A stretch of DNA of 64,000 nt from assembly GCA_035048485.1 (NCBI GenBank), contig CM068587.1:29592534-29656533 (forward strand), written 5' to 3'. This DNA comes from Pteria penguin (Eukaryota; Mollusca; Bivalvia; Pterioida; Pteriidae). Below, piece after piece: positions 24,718-37,400 of this stretch; within the stretch, counting starts at the first letter, position 1; every line of letters starts with the position of its first letter. The position numbers were made by a program, and so were the translations under genes. The notes under the pieces are model-generated. The model saw nothing but the letters and a program-made list of their open reading frames with translations. It was not told the origin of the DNA and made no database searches.

Positions 24718-24998
24718 TGCTGCTGTGGCCCAGTGGACGTGGTGCTCGGCTTGTGACTGAAAGGTCTCGAGTTCGATTCCTGCCATGGGTACACCGATAT
24801 CCTGTCTTTGGGATGAGACAGTGAAAACCGAGGCCCCATGTCACGGTAGGCGTGGCACGTAAAAGATCCGTCACTGCTTCGAGTGGGTCCAATACAAAGG
24901 TAAAAATTTTCTTTGCGATGCATCAGGCAGATGTCGTCACCATATACGTAAAATAATCGTGGAGTGACGTAAAACAATAATCAAACAATCAATCAATA
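24718..24998 (+). mobile_element. tRNA-derived SINE, family 1 variant
   Basis: Head with A box (TGGCCCAGTGGACG) and B box (GAGTTCGATTCC), body GTCTTTGGGATGAGACAG, TCACTGCTTCGAGTGGGTCC and tail AATCAAACAATCAATCAA. Confidence 0.85.
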
Positions 24999-25019
24999 TA
25001 GATCAATTTATCTCGGTGT

Positions 25020-25300
25020 GGCATTGTAGATCACCTGATTTCTGCTTTGCCCTCGCTTGTCCACTGAATTTTGACATATGCTATTTGGTTGCCTGGATCT
25101 TTCAGTGCGCACGCTTGTAGACCGAATTTTAACGTACGTTACCAGGTTGCCTGGATCCAGCTGTGCACTCGCTTTTTAACTGAATTTTGACGTATGCTAC
25201 ATTGTTTCCTGGATTCTGTCGCTTTTATCTTAATCCTACTGTATACTTCATTTCCCCCTGAATTCAGACATTTGCTCGAATGTTGTCATAAGCACGATCC
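25020..25300. repeat. Diverged tandem repeat of about 65 bp, four copies
   Basis: The units share TTGCCTGGATC, a CTCGC(T/C)T word and GAATTTTGACGTATGCTA. Confidence 0.6.
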
Positions 25301-25564
25301 ACGTTTCCTGATTGCTGGAACCCGCTGCACAATCCAAGGATTTTAAGATCACATTTGGCATGTTTGTTGTTTTTAATCACCATGCGTCCACTAGGTGTCA
25401 GAATCCTGTCTTAACCATGTTTGTCGGAACACTTTTAATTCACTAATTACAAGAGCTTTCAGTGATTGTTTAAATCCAAGTGTACGCCTGTATATTGACA
25501 AAGCGTGTTTTCGCCTGTATATTGAAAAACGCCATGCTTTGATCAACGGACAATCATATGTTAC

Positions 25565-25862
25565 TTGAATTTAAACTCATTTCGCTAAAGTAAAGATTTT
25601 ATTAATTAAAAAGAGTTGTTGTTTTACATTTGAAATTTGGCAAGTTTTGGGGATGACCCCCTTCCAGCAAGATTTTCTGAAAATTAAGGTGGATTGCCCT
25701 TGGTAAACTGATAATATTGTAATAGAAGAATGACTGACAAACATTTTGATATATGGGCTGTATAAAACTAAGAGACAGAAAGTTGCGAAGAGCTCGTTGG
25801 AAGTTTGGTAATTTAACATGGGACCCTGTGCGAAAAGGAATTAATACTGTGCTTTGACCTCA
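25565..25862 (-). repeat. Right arm of the 300-bp inverted repeat pair
   Basis: Reverse-complement counterpart of 22170-22475. The arms may be two copies of one dispersed family or the ends of a large foldback element; the sequence does not decide. Confidence 0.7.
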
Positions 25863-26660
25863 TCCCGTCGCTGGAACCAAATATTTTCCATGAGCTTGCT
25901 GATAACTTGATTTTCTCATGCATTCGATGTTGTTCGGGCGAGTCTTAGAAATTGTCATTTAAAGCGACCTTAATGTTAAAGCCTGTTCTGCTGTATGGCT
26001 TATAAACAGTCTGTGAACACTAATCAAATTCAATGAATCACACACTGAGTTTACATAGGTACCACGAAGAAAATATCATTTGCTACGGGTTTCATTTGCA
26101 AAAATAAAAACGTTGTTTGATTGAAACAGGGACGTACATGGTCACATGTATATAATTCTAAATGTTACTTGTACATGCAACCTTGATTAGAAGGAAAGTT
26201 AATTTTCACTTCCTGTGACATTGTATCATATATCAGCTTTGTGTGATGAATGACTCCATGTAATGAATGAAGCCTTATTTTTACGTAATTACGCCATCTC
26301 TTGATGTATCATGACATATATCATGATGGTGAACCGCAGTCATACAGAACGCCGTATTATATCCTCATACATTGCACTGGTAAATCTAAGCACCAATCAC
26401 CACACAACTTGACTCAGTTTCATATGACCTTTTCATGCATTGACAAGACTATCTCTGTCATCATTTATCTTGAGCACCTTTTCGTAACACTTTGTAATGC
26501 ACAGATAAGGCTGTGTCTGGAACACCAGGTGTCGTACTACAACACATCATAAGATGCATTGACGAGTTCGTACATGTATGTACCGGTCACCCATCGACAT
26601 ACTATGTTATCATACAAAGTGCCGACGAGGATGGGCGGTTCCATCACACAGTTCAGTAAT
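25863..26660. other. Intergenic, no gene seen
   Basis: AT-rich; no supported feature. Confidence 0.4.
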
Positions 26661-26661
26661 A

Positions 26662-26757
26662 TTGATTGATTGATTGAATTTTGTTTAACGTCACACCACG
26701 AATATTTCACGTATATGGTGACGGCATCTGCCTGATGCGGGGCATACACATTTTTAA
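26662..26757 (-). mobile_element. 5'-truncated SINE, family 1
   Basis: Only the tail (TTGATTGATTGATTG) and the last 90 bp of body (CACACCACGAATATTTCACG, GACGGCATCTGCCTGATGCG) are present, in reverse orientation. This is the usual outcome of incomplete reverse transcription. Confidence 0.85.
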
Positions 26758-27688
26758 TCACTTAGCACTGTACTATGAGGTCATACAATGCGCCTCCGTT
26801 GCTGTTACGATCACCCAGCTCCACACTGTAATATCATACAATACTCTGGGGTTGTTTTATGTCTTAACCACCCATTCCAATGCCATAGAATGCTCTGACA
26901 AGGTTGTGTGTACAGATTCAGACATCATGGTAAATAATCCAATTTGAACACGTATACAAGTCAAGACAAATTATAAAAATAATAGTGGTAATATATACAG
27001 CCAGTAGAGCATCACACTCGTCGGGGCCTCTCGTGCGTAGTTAAAGGGTTAGCCTATAAGCTATCACTAAATAGATTATAATTTAAATGATACTACCACT
27101 GATGTAAAATATCAAATAAAAAAACAAATGATTCTTACGAGTATTTCATTTATTTACCAAATGAAGATATAAAATTTAAAGTTATATACATAAACACTGC
27201 GTCGATTTGAATTGGCATGCAAATATTATTACTCGTATTGATGAAATGTAGACATCACATTATGAATTAAATATACATAATTATGGCTATTAAAGATTTC
27301 TTCGGCGCATTAGACAATGATTCTCTCAGCCTTGCAAAACCTACTTCATTACTCCAAGCTGTTGTGAATGACAGATAGAGAATTATGGTGGAATGAAATG
27401 TATGTATAAGAACTTACGAAGGTCACGTAGACCAATTAAATATATACATCTACAAATCATTTTTATCTTTTTCGTATTCCCAGATTTACTACGTCATCTA
27501 CATATCTGATACACGGCGTGAACTGAACACAAAGATGTATTTCTTTAACCCTTTGCACTTTAAATTTACAAACAAATTTTATGTGTAAATATGCGTATAC
27601 GACTTGACAGTTGTCATCGTTACTTTATGACTACGCCGCGTTATAGTACAAATCTTATGATTTCACTTCCTTTATGAACTGTAGTAAG

Positions 27689-27690
<2 letters not shown>

Positions 27691-27733
<43 letters not shown>
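27691..27733. repeat. (CT)n microsatellite, then (AC)n
   Basis: About 43 bp of CT dinucleotides followed by ACACAC runs to about 27761. Confidence 0.97.
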
Positions 27734-27737
<4 letters not shown>

Positions 27738-27771
27738 CACACACTTTTACACACACACACAAATACGATAT

Positions 27772-27924
27772 CACTGGCGGATCCAGGATTTCTGAAAAGA
27801 GGGGCCCACATGTGAAAGTAAGGTATAAGCAAAATACTGGCTGCAAAATCTGGAGTTTTACTCATACTTTTGACGAAAAAGGAGCCCCCTCACCCCTCCG
27901 GCTCCCCCTCTAAATCCACCACTG
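27772..27924. mobile_element. 153-bp MITE with CACTGGCGGATCCAG ends
   Basis: The left end CACTGGCGGATCCAGG pairs with the right end CTAAATCCACCACTG. The interior is GGGGCC/GGAGCCCC-rich. A related right end lies at about 6050-6070. No coding capacity. Confidence 0.65.
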
Positions 27925-29574
27925 AATGTGGTGGCAATTGCGCACTTGCGTACATGTATGTCGAATTTCTGTTAACGTTCATACGCACAATGTGGTCACA
28001 ATTGCAAAGTACCTAATGGTTTTCTCATGTCAACAGCATTTCACTTTCTACTGATTCTGAAAAACATTTTAAGTATCATATGTGTTATTTGATATATGTA
28101 GCATCATAGGGAATATAACTTTTAAAAGTAATATAAAAAGATAACTGGTGCCATGCGGCGGCACTTGCAACGACGTACAATGGTGGACACTCACGGACTC
28201 TAGAAAATCAGAAGTTAGGCATATGTAGGGCGAGTGAGGGTCTCCTGTGTGTTAGATACGCCTGCCTTGAATACTCCCAACACAGACGAGACAGAACTAC
28301 AGTGTATATCCGTACAGAAATGAAATTTAAATAACGTAGTTTAATTTCAGTTAATTGGTAATTATTTTTAGCATTTAACCGCAGTGATTCATTGAATTTG
28401 ACAAAAAGGCGGTATCATTCTCAATATTTTGTATGTTTATATTTCTGGTGTTAACGAAATGTGTAATCCGTGTGTATTTTAAAATGCATGACAGTAAGTT
28501 ATGGGTGTACGTCGTACATATCAGTGCAGTTTACAGGAACAGTTACACATGTTTATTGTTACTTTACATTTTATTGTAACCATCCCTATTCGATTCCACT
28601 CCTTCGCGAATTTGTATTAGATCCGTCCGCCCTTCGCCTAGTCTTGCCTTGGCCTATAATAACTTGAAACTTATGCCTGCAGCCACAGCATTTTATTGAC
28701 CCCGTATTAGATGTATATTTTATTGACCTTACTTTGTAGATATATTGATTGAATACATGGTATCAGAGACATGAAGTGAATCAAGAAGTAATCGTATCAC
28801 AGAATAAATCGCACATAGAATCGTTCTGCTCCACTACACTCATAACGAAGTAGATCTATGCAAAGCAGATCGACATCTGTGACGTGTACGAGTTATGGTT
28901 CTTGGTTACTTTTCATTATTTTGATTCTTCATTCATTGACGTCTTCGTTTTTTAACTTGATATGTAAAAGAATTGTTCTAGTTGTGCTTATGGATAAAAA
29001 GAAACATAGGATAAAATATTTATATAAATACATATCTAATGTAAGTATTTTTTATAATTTTAATATTGCTTTAAACTTGAATTCCAATGTGTCATTTTAT
29101 GAGAAACGACATGTTCATAAAATGACAAGGTATAGGTAACAGTGTCCGGATCACACTTTAATAGATTTATGCCACGTTGTACGACAATTCCTCGTAAATG
29201 CACATGATGTGAATTTTAAATAACAATTCAGATTGATTCGGTAGATTGATGATTTGTACCTATGATGTGCATATATTAGCGGCGGAATTAACCTGCACGT
29301 AAGTCTTGGGAAACTTTGTAGCATATGAAAGGTTTAAACACTGTTAGTCTTACATTTCTATGACGGATAATCACAGATATCCAGTCGATACTCACCACAC
29401 GGCAGACAAAGTTATCCATATTTACTTTTGGTAAGGCTTGATTTGGCAACGTGTCGAATTCTGGATCGAAAGGTGTGGGGTTCGATTCTGGTTGGAAAAT
29501 TATCGCGAGTGTGATCTGTATCGTGGGAATTTAGTCGGTACCAGTGTGACGTTTTGTGAATATACCAAGTGGTA
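27925..29574. other. Intergenic, no gene seen
   Basis: It has a tRNA-like B-box fragment at about 29480-29500 (GGGGTTCGATTCTGG), probably a decayed SINE head. Nothing else is supported. Confidence 0.4.
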
Positions 29575-29990
29575 GCGAAACCACGTGTTACTAATACTAA
29601 GTAGCAGGTGGTGAAACTGTTAATACATGGTAATGTTATTAGATGGTTATAACCCTAAAATATTAGTTTTATCAGGGTGAAGTGTTATTGGATGGTAATG
29701 AAATTGGGTAATAGTTTTATCAGATAGCAGTGTCATTAGATGATAATGAAACTTGGTAATGATGTTATCAGATGGCAACGTTATTAGATGGTTATGACAC
29801 GGGTAATACTGATAGTGTTATCAGATGGCAGTGCTATTAGATGGTAATGAGCCTGGGCGATAATGTTACCAGATGGCATTGTTATTAGATGGTTATGACA
29901 CAGGTGACAGTGTTACTAGATGACGTTGTTATTTGATGGTATTGAAACTGTATAGTGTTGCCAGATTGCATTGTTATCGCATTGTAAAAC
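29575..29990. repeat. Diverged tandem repeat of GTTATTAGATGGTAATGA units
   Basis: Units of about 30-33 bp and doublets share ATCAGATGGCAGTG and TTATTAGATGGTTATGA, with heavy divergence. Confidence 0.75.
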
Positions 29991-30712
29991 TGCTCGTTGA
30001 ATACAGTTTCTCCCGAGCATTTCTTGTCAAATCGTAGCAATAATCTGCGTAAATGTATACAGCAGAAAGCAGCAGTCATATACCATATGGTACTCCACGT
30101 GGTCTCTAAAATATGACGTACAGAGAATGTAAAAAAATGTAAAACACAGATTACAATAAGATGCGTGTACTCCAGTATACTTTCGTCTTAAGGAATACAC
30201 GTAGAGTAATCGATTTACATTATATTTATATACGATCATATACTTCATCAATGTCAAGTGTAAACTTCAAGAGTTCATTAGCTCCAAACGGAATCTCACT
30301 TCGTTATAACCATCTGTGCAGTGATTATTAATGATTTAAACACGTCTAATTTAATGTCTGCGTAACTTATACTTCACAGCACTGGGGGTCAAGAGGCACA
30401 CATTGTCAATTCTGGATGAAGATGAATTAATTTTTAATGGAGTTTTGAAATGAATTTTAATGTCTTTAGTGGATGGTCTCTCCGTTCAACTCCCTCCCTT
30501 GCATCCGCTACTGTTCTATGTAAATGTCTTTCGTTGCTACCTTACAACAGTTCAAGGGGTTAATGTTTTTGGTTTCTTTGAGGGAGTTTCGATTATTTCT
30601 TTGAGTTTTTTTTTTCGTTTGGTAATTGAAGGAGGGGGTATTTATTTCTACAATTTCCAACCTTACCCTTACTCTTTATAAATGTATTCTTCTCTCTACA
30701 ACCGGGACCCAA

Positions 30713-30867
30713 GTTGGCGAAGTGTAGTCGGTAGCGTATTCGTCTCATGGCCGAGAGGTGCTGGGTTCGATTCTCGCCGGTAGTTGGTAGGTGTCCCTTC
30801 TTTCGGTTGAGACAGTTATGACCTAGCTTTAGTTTTCACAGTAGGTATTAGGTTGCTTTGGATGGGT
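30713..30867 (+). mobile_element. tRNA-derived SINE, third type, running into a tandem array
   Basis: Head A box (GTGTAGTCGGTAGCG), B box (GGGTTCGATTCTCGCC), then CTTCTTTCGGTTGAGACAG. The body includes CTTTCTGTGCATAGCAGAAAG, a 7-bp-stem hairpin (30876-30896). The 42-bp array that follows repeats words of this body. Confidence 0.7.
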
Positions 30868-31712
30868 CGGCATTGCACTTTCTGTGCATAGCAGAAAGCA
30901 TATGCCGATGCCACGGCGTTGCACGTTCTATGCACTGTACCAGATGACGACACCATGGCGTTGTACTTTCTGTTTACTATACCAGATACCGACGCCATGG
31001 CGTTGCGCTTTCTGTGCACTGTACCAGATGACGACGCCACGGCGTTACACGTCCTGTGCACTGTACCAGATGCCGACGCCACGGCGTTGCTTTTTCTGTG
31101 CACTGTACCAGATGACGACGCCATGGCGTTTCATTTTCTGTGCATTGTATCAGATGACGACGCCACGGCATGGCACTTTCTGTGCAATGTATCAGATAAC
31201 GACGCCAGGGCGTTGCACTTTCTGTGCACTTTATCAGATGACGACGCCATGGCGTTTCATTTTCTGTGCACTGTACCAGATGCCAACGCCACGGCTTTGC
31301 ACTTTCTGTGCACTGTACCAGATCAAGACGCCATAGCGTTTCATTTTCTGTGCATTGTATCGGATAACGACGCCACGGCGTTGCACTTTCTGTGCACTGT
31401 GTCAGATAACGACGCCAGGGCGTTGCACTTTCTGTGCACTGTATCAGGTCATGACGCGATGGCGTTTCATTTTCTGTGCACTGTACCAGATGCCGATGCC
31501 ACGGCGTTACACTTTCTGTGCACTGTACCAGATGACGACGCCATGGCGTTTCACTTTCTGTACATTGTATCAGATGACGACACCACGGCGATGCACTCTC
31601 TGTGCACTGTATCAGATAACGACGCCACGGCGTTGCACTTTCTGTGCACTGTACCAGATGACGACGCCACGGCGTTGAACTTTCTGTGCAGTGTACCAGA
31701 TGACGACGCCAT
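30868..31712. repeat. 42-bp minisatellite, about 20 copies
   Basis: Each unit holds TTTCTGTGCACTGTACCAGA and GACGACGCCAYGGCGTT. The period is 42 bp, equal to 14 codons, so two + frames and one - frame remain open; the longest runs 30919-31803 as a 14-residue repeat (FLCTVPDDDATALH type). Differences between units fall on all codon positions, so I do not call it a gene. Confidence 0.93.
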
Positions 31713-32719
31713 CTTCAATTTTTACGTTCAGATTCACCACCTGTCCTCTGCCTGCTTCATGCACATGTATATTGCTAAAGCGATACTATTTATCTCCGTG
31801 TAATCAGGATCCGTCCGTCCGTCGTGCTTGTTTATGGGTTTGCTTTGAGTTAAGCTATTGTTTTTATTGTCTGCTTGTATTCCTCTTTTCACACTACCGT
31901 TTTGGTAACATAGCAGATGCTAAGAATCAATACTCTGTTTACCTTTTATAATCACAAAGCACATAAAACAGAACAATAAATATCCGTTTGTCTTGAACTT
32001 TAGTTAGACAGAAAGACGTTCCCAATTATTATTGCGAAAGACGTTAATTTCGCTGTAATACACATCGATCGGGTTTGTTGACATCATTGGAGGTATATGT
32101 CATTTACGTGTATATATATTTAAATGAATGTACATGAGTACACGACCGCATATACATGTGTCATTTTCAACATTCAGTTTTATTAATGACTGTATTCATT
32201 AACATCTAAAATTGAAAATAAGTAGTATTTACCAAGTCCATCAAGGGGAAAGTTCCTCTAGTAAGACTTGATTACTTTTTAATATTCAAACAGTTCTAGA
32301 GAACATTACTTTAGGACATGTCTCAGGCAGTTAATGTTTCAAATAGTTACAATACTTTTTTTACAATACTTTATGTTTGGCATCGTATTCTATGATTTTA
32401 CATACCATATTTGTTCAGTGGTTAAGGGAATGGTCGAAGAAAAGGAATTATTAGTCAATAGTTTTACATCATGCCATATGCTATCTAACATCATGAAGAA
32501 CTAGATATAAGATATAAAAACACATAAAGATAGATTGATCAGAACGTCTAGCCGTTATTAATTTATTAACCCATATGGAACTGAATGAGTTACACTAAAT
32601 TAGATAAATTTTCATTGTGGCATGTACTTCATATCGGATGATTGCTTCGGAATCATTTAGATAACTCGCTTATTATGATATGACGTCCATCGGTTTGAGG
32701 TTTTCTTACGTTTACAAAG
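31713..32719. other. Intergenic, no gene seen
   Basis: AT-rich; no supported feature. Confidence 0.4.
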
Positions 32720-32993
32720 CCGGCCTGGCCTAGTGGTACCGCGCTGGACTCCTGATCGGGAGGCCGGGGTTCAAGTCCCGCTCTGGTCATGACGGTGTTC
32801 TGTCTTTCGGATGAGACAGTAAAACCCGAGGTCCCGTGTCGTGGTATGCATGGCACGTTAAAGATCCCTCACTGCTTCGGGTAGGTCCGTTGCAAAGGTC
32901 AAAATTTGTATGCCCCGCATCAGGCAGATGCCGTCACCATATACGTGAAATATTCGTGGTGTGACGTAAAACAAAATCAATCAATCAATCTTA
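32720..32993 (+). mobile_element. tRNA-derived SINE, family 1, most complete copy
   Basis: Head GCCGGCCTGGCCTAGTGGTA (A box), B box GGGGTTCAAGTCCCG, body GTCTTTCGGATGAGACAG, GATCCCTCACTGCTTCGGGT, CATATACGTGAAATATTCGT and tail CAATCAATCAATC. It is the reference for the other family 1 copies here. Confidence 0.92.
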
Positions 32994-33254
32994 CGGGTTA
33001 CAAACTGATCAACAGGCAATACGAACTTTACACTTGATATATTCCGGATAGTTGGTCAAAGGTCAAGGTCACAGCAGCACTATGTAGGAAAATCTTTAGA
33101 GCAAGATAACGACTATTAATAAAATCTTTTTAATACAGTTGCTTTTCCGAGGTTAAGTGATGGTTGTATCAAGCAAAGTTGATCTTGCTATAGTGATCAA
33201 GAGTAGTTGAGCTCATGTGATAGCCAGGGAAGCCGTCTGGAAATTTTGAATCCC

Positions 33255-33530
33255 CCCCCCCCCCCGGATCGATAGATCGAGGGCATATTGTTTTTGTCCT
33301 GTCTGTTTGTTTTCAACTTTAACCTTGGCAATAACATTCGAACCGTGAGGGACAGAGACTTGATATTTGACATGCGTACTCAGCTAATGAAGCCATTTTA
33401 AATGACACCATAGTCGATGACCTTTTGACCTTGACAATAACCTTTACGCTAAAAATAACTTTCTGGACTTTGGTGCCGCCGGGGGCATTAGTGTTTCACA
33501 AGCACAGCTTGTTCAGTCTATGTTATTTAA
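33255..33530 (+). repeat. Dispersed repeat shared with 61845-62090
   Basis: It shares ATATTGTTTTTGTCCTGTCT, GACATGC(G/A)TACTCAGCTAAT and GTGTTTCACAA(G/A)CACAGCTT with the copy at 61.9 kb. A run of C precedes it. Confidence 0.7.
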
Positions 33531-33604
33531 CTTTGTAACGTCAAACACTAGAAATCATTATGAAATTAAATGATAACGCAACACCTATAATAGCATAATT
33601 ATAT

Positions 33605-33772
33605 GGGGGAAGGCATGGTGTAGTGGTTAAGCGCTTGGCTTGCGGCGCCGACAATCCGGGTTAAACTATGTTTAAGAGGTTGGTAACCTCCTGCTTCCAT
33701 GTCGCGATATAACTGAAATATTGTTGAAAGCGACGTAAAACACCAATCAACCAACCAACCAACATAATTATA
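33605..33772 (+). mobile_element. Short tRNA-derived SINE, fourth type
   Basis: Head GGCATGGTGTAGTGGTTAAG (A box), a degenerate B box, GGTAACCTCCTGCTTCCATG, and tail GTTGAAAGCGACGTAAAACA then CCAATCAACCAACC. Its partner is at 50878-51018. Confidence 0.75.
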
Positions 33773-33775
33773 TGT

Positions 33776-34105
33776 GGCTGACAGAGCTACCGTCTTGAAC
33801 GTTCCTCTAGTTGAAACCGTAATCATACGTCTTTAGCTTTTTATAACATGATATACATGTAAGTAACAGAGCTACCGCCTTGAATATTCCTCTGGTCAGA
33901 AACAGAATTATACTTCTTAGGCTTTTTTAACATACCGTACATGTTACTAACAGAGCTACCGACTTGAATGTGTCTCTGGTTAGAAACAGTAATTATACGT
34001 CTTTGGCTTTTCATAACAACAATTTGGCTAACAGAGCTACCGACTTGAATGTGTCTCTGGTTAGAAACAGTAATAATACGTCTTTGGCTTTTTACAACAA
34101 TATCT
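33776..34105. repeat. Tandem repeat of about 75-90 bp, four copies
   Basis: The units share AACAGAGCTACCG(A/T)CTTGAA, TCTCTGGTTAGAAACAGTAA and TACGTCTTTGGCTTTT. The array ends about 115 bp before the first recognised TTLL exon. Confidence 0.85.
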
Positions 34106-34227
34106 TTTCAACATAATGCAGCATGAAGTGACTTCAGTATATTAATTTCTTTGTTATTGAACTGAACGGATATATCTAGTAGGCAGTATTAATATATACA
34201 TGTACGTTTCGTTGTTTTAGAGAGATT

Positions 34228-34242
34228 ATGACGACAGTATGA
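34228..34242 (+). other. Four-codon upstream ORF overlapping the TTLL start
   Basis: An ATG 11 nt before the TTLL ATG opens M-T-T-V and stops at TGA inside the main start codon region (ATGA overlap). If 34239 is the real start, this ORF could lower its translation. Confidence 0.4.
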
Positions 34243-34448
34243 AGTCGGGGAAATACAAAATGAAGGGTCCCGGAAAGATGGTCACTCTGGTTGGTATCAT
34301 CTTAGGCCTTGGAATAATCCTGACGCTTCTCAATATATACGAACTCCACAAGATGAGAGAGGATCATGCCCTGCATAACACACTGCCTGAAGCACAAAGC
34401 TTCGTCCCCTCTGTAAGACAGCCTGTAGTTTGGGTCGAAGGTGAAAGG
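34239..34448 (+). CDS. TTLL15-like exon 1 (signal anchor)
   Basis: The exon itself begins at 34221 after TTGTTTTAG. The main frame is also open from 34221 (RDYDDS before the Met), so an upstream coding exon is possible. It ends in phase 0 at a GTAAGT donor. It encodes five Lys in the first 13 residues and then about 20 hydrophobic residues, consistent with a cytosolic N-terminus and a lumenal body. Confidence 0.85.
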
Positions 34449-37400
34449 GTAAGTTATTAATCCAAAGTATAACATTATCATAATACTTATCCAATCATTA
34501 CAGAGGGTCCTTTGAATTTTAATCGTAGAATATATCAGATATGTATAAAAGTTTCTGTCCCTCTGTCCTTATTTTCACGTCTAAGAACCGTATACTACGG
34601 TACTATTTGTTTACAATGCCAGAGTCTACTGTTACTGTACGATTTGCTTGTGATTGAATTATGAGGCAAGGCTCCCCTAAACCAGCTCCATATTACTAAA
34701 AGCAGACTCGTACTGAGCAATGCTGATATGGACATCCCTAAACTTTAATTGACACAGCAATCCCTCGGTGGCAGTACATTGCTTAAGGAGGTTAAATCCC
34801 AATGTGTCGGTGGCAATACATTACTGCCTAAATAGGGTAAATTCCTCAGTGTCGGAGGCAACACGTCGCCTAGATAGGGCAAATCCCAAGGTGTTCGAGG
34901 CAACACATCGCCTAGAAAGGGCAAATCCCTCAATGTCGGATGCATTACATATACATCGCAGAGATAGGGCAAATCCCTTGGTGTCGTAGGCAGCATATTG
35001 CCTAAATAGGGCAAATCTTTGGTATCGAAGACGACATATCACCTAGATAGAGCAAATCCTTTGGTGCTGGAGGCAACATATCGCCTAGATAGGGCGAATT
35101 CTTTGGTGTCGATGGCAATGCATCACTTAAATATGGCAAATTCCAAGGTGCCGAAGGCAACACATAGACGACATAGGGCAAATTCATCGGTGCTGATGGC
35201 AACACATTGCCTAAATAGAGCAAATCCCTCGGTTCTTGTGGCAACACCTCAGCTAAACAGAGCAAATCCTGCAGTGTCGATGGCAACACATGGCCTAAGT
35301 AGGAAAACGCCTGTGCGTCTTTGGCAGCACTTCACCTACCGGGTAAATAGAGCAAATCCCAAGTGTCGATGGCAGCACATATCCTAAATAGTACAAATCC
35401 CTCGATGCCTGTGGCAACACCTTACCTAAATAGGGCAAATCTCACGATGTAGGTGGCAATACATCGCCATAATAGGGCTAATCCCGCGGTGCAGGTGGCA
35501 ACGTATTGCCTAAAAAGGCGAAATTCCTTAGAAGAATTTGACAAAACAGTCGCTACATTTAAATATATGGGATTATTTTCACCATATCAGAAAATACTGG
35601 TAACATTAGAATTGGGTTTGTTGCAGGAAAATGATACTTATTCGAATTTTTGGGGAACTGGTGTACATGTAGTTCAGTGGATGAAGTAATACTTGGCTCT
35701 TGACGTAGAGGTCTCGGGTTCGATTCCCGCCGTTGACACGCCGTCGGATGAGACAATGAAAGCCAGTATCACTGTAGGCGTGGCGCGTAAAAGATTCCTT
35801 CGAGTAGGTCCGTTGCAAAGGTATAGATTTCTATGTAATACATCAGGCACATGCTGTCACCATATATGTGAAATAATCGTGAAGTGACATAAAGCAATAT
35901 TCAATTAAACAAATTATGGGGAGGGTGGTCGACATTTATAACCTACTATACAATGTATATTCAATTAATTTAAGACATAACATACACGTTGATTGCAATT
36001 TTTAATGAAAAATAGCAATTTAAATAAATAATATAATGAAAATGTGCACTGAAATGTGAGTTTTGAACACATCGAAAAATCACTCATCTTCGTTCGTTTT
36101 ATCTCATCATCCGCCTCTTGGCTATCCAGTTCTCCACTTGACTGACATTCAAATTACATTGTAATGCTAGATTTTGTCGCTCGGACGGCGTGACGTAGGG
36201 GTAGTGTTTCCTTCTCTGATACCATTTCTCCAATACTGATACAGCATTATGACGGCGATAGCCACTAGATGGCTCGGAATGCCGTGAATTATGACGGTGA
36301 TAGCCACTAGGTGGCTCGGAATGCCGTGAATTATGATCCGTATGTCCCGCCGTGATCAAATCACTGGTATTCTTTCTTATAACACCGGTTGCTTTGGCAA
36401 TGGGTTTTATGTGTGCGTGTTGCGAATTTGAGAGCATCTGGCCTGATGTCGGTTTATTTGATATAGATCCAGACATATTTGCACATGTATTTGACTCGGC
36501 ACCCGCGGTTGCTGTGGTAGTAGTGAATCCTCGGCTTCTATTCAAAGTCCGTATTTCATGCTCTAGTTTGTCCAGCAGTTGGTGAATGCTACTATCGAAA
36601 AAAGCGTTCACTTTCGCCTTATCCTTCTGTGTTTGAGCACGTGATAATGTATAAAAACGTTTAATTTCTATAGTTAATGCTCTGTCAACGTATTTATCTG
36701 ACAGTTCCCTTGTTTTCACATCATGGGTAGGTTGAAGTTGCTCTAGTTCCCATTGCAGACGACGTTCCCTGATGAACACTTGTTTTGACGGCTGTGTGGT
36801 CAGCGAAGTTAGCATATCCGCGGAATGAATACTAGAAATTGATTTGTTCGTCTGCAGGCTTCTCGCATTCGTAGAATCCGTAGTATTCGTTTCCATAGAA
36901 ACTACAGTTGTATCACTGTTTTTTGGCATAGAAACAGATTGAGTAAATCCTTGTGATAACACTTTTTGCCTCTTTCGAGGAGGTTCAGACACACTTTTTG
37001 TAACAGAATCATTACTGATGGCTTTATCCCTTGCAAAAGTTGATGGCGGCAAATCGTTTATAAATTCGTTTTCCCTACTTTTACGTTGTGCATTATCTGA
37101 TGAAAAGTTTTCTCGTTCCCCGAGTCTTTTATCACTTTTACACCTAGGAAACATAGGCTCGTTTGTATGACGTGTATCTCCTTCATCCTGTTGGACATCC
37201 TTGGATTTTGAACAAATGTTATTGCTCTGTGTTATGAAAGATTGCTCAACACCAACGATGTGGTCATTTCCTGTAATATTACTCCCTGTTGCTCCGATGT
37301 TTTTACACAGGAAAGTGAAAGTAATGCTGTCATCCGAGAGCTGTTCACTTGACTCGGGGATTTTCTCTTGCCCAGAGTCCAGTAAGGTCAAGTCGAACTG

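Noticed and set aside
30884..31803. 294-codon + frame of a 14-residue FLCTVPDDDA repeat
   Set aside because: A 42-bp repeat keeps any stop-free frame open; other frames are open too, and substitutions show no third-position bias by eye.
34745..35387. Open frames on both strands in the second 42-bp array
   Set aside because: Repeat artefacts inside TTLL intron 1.
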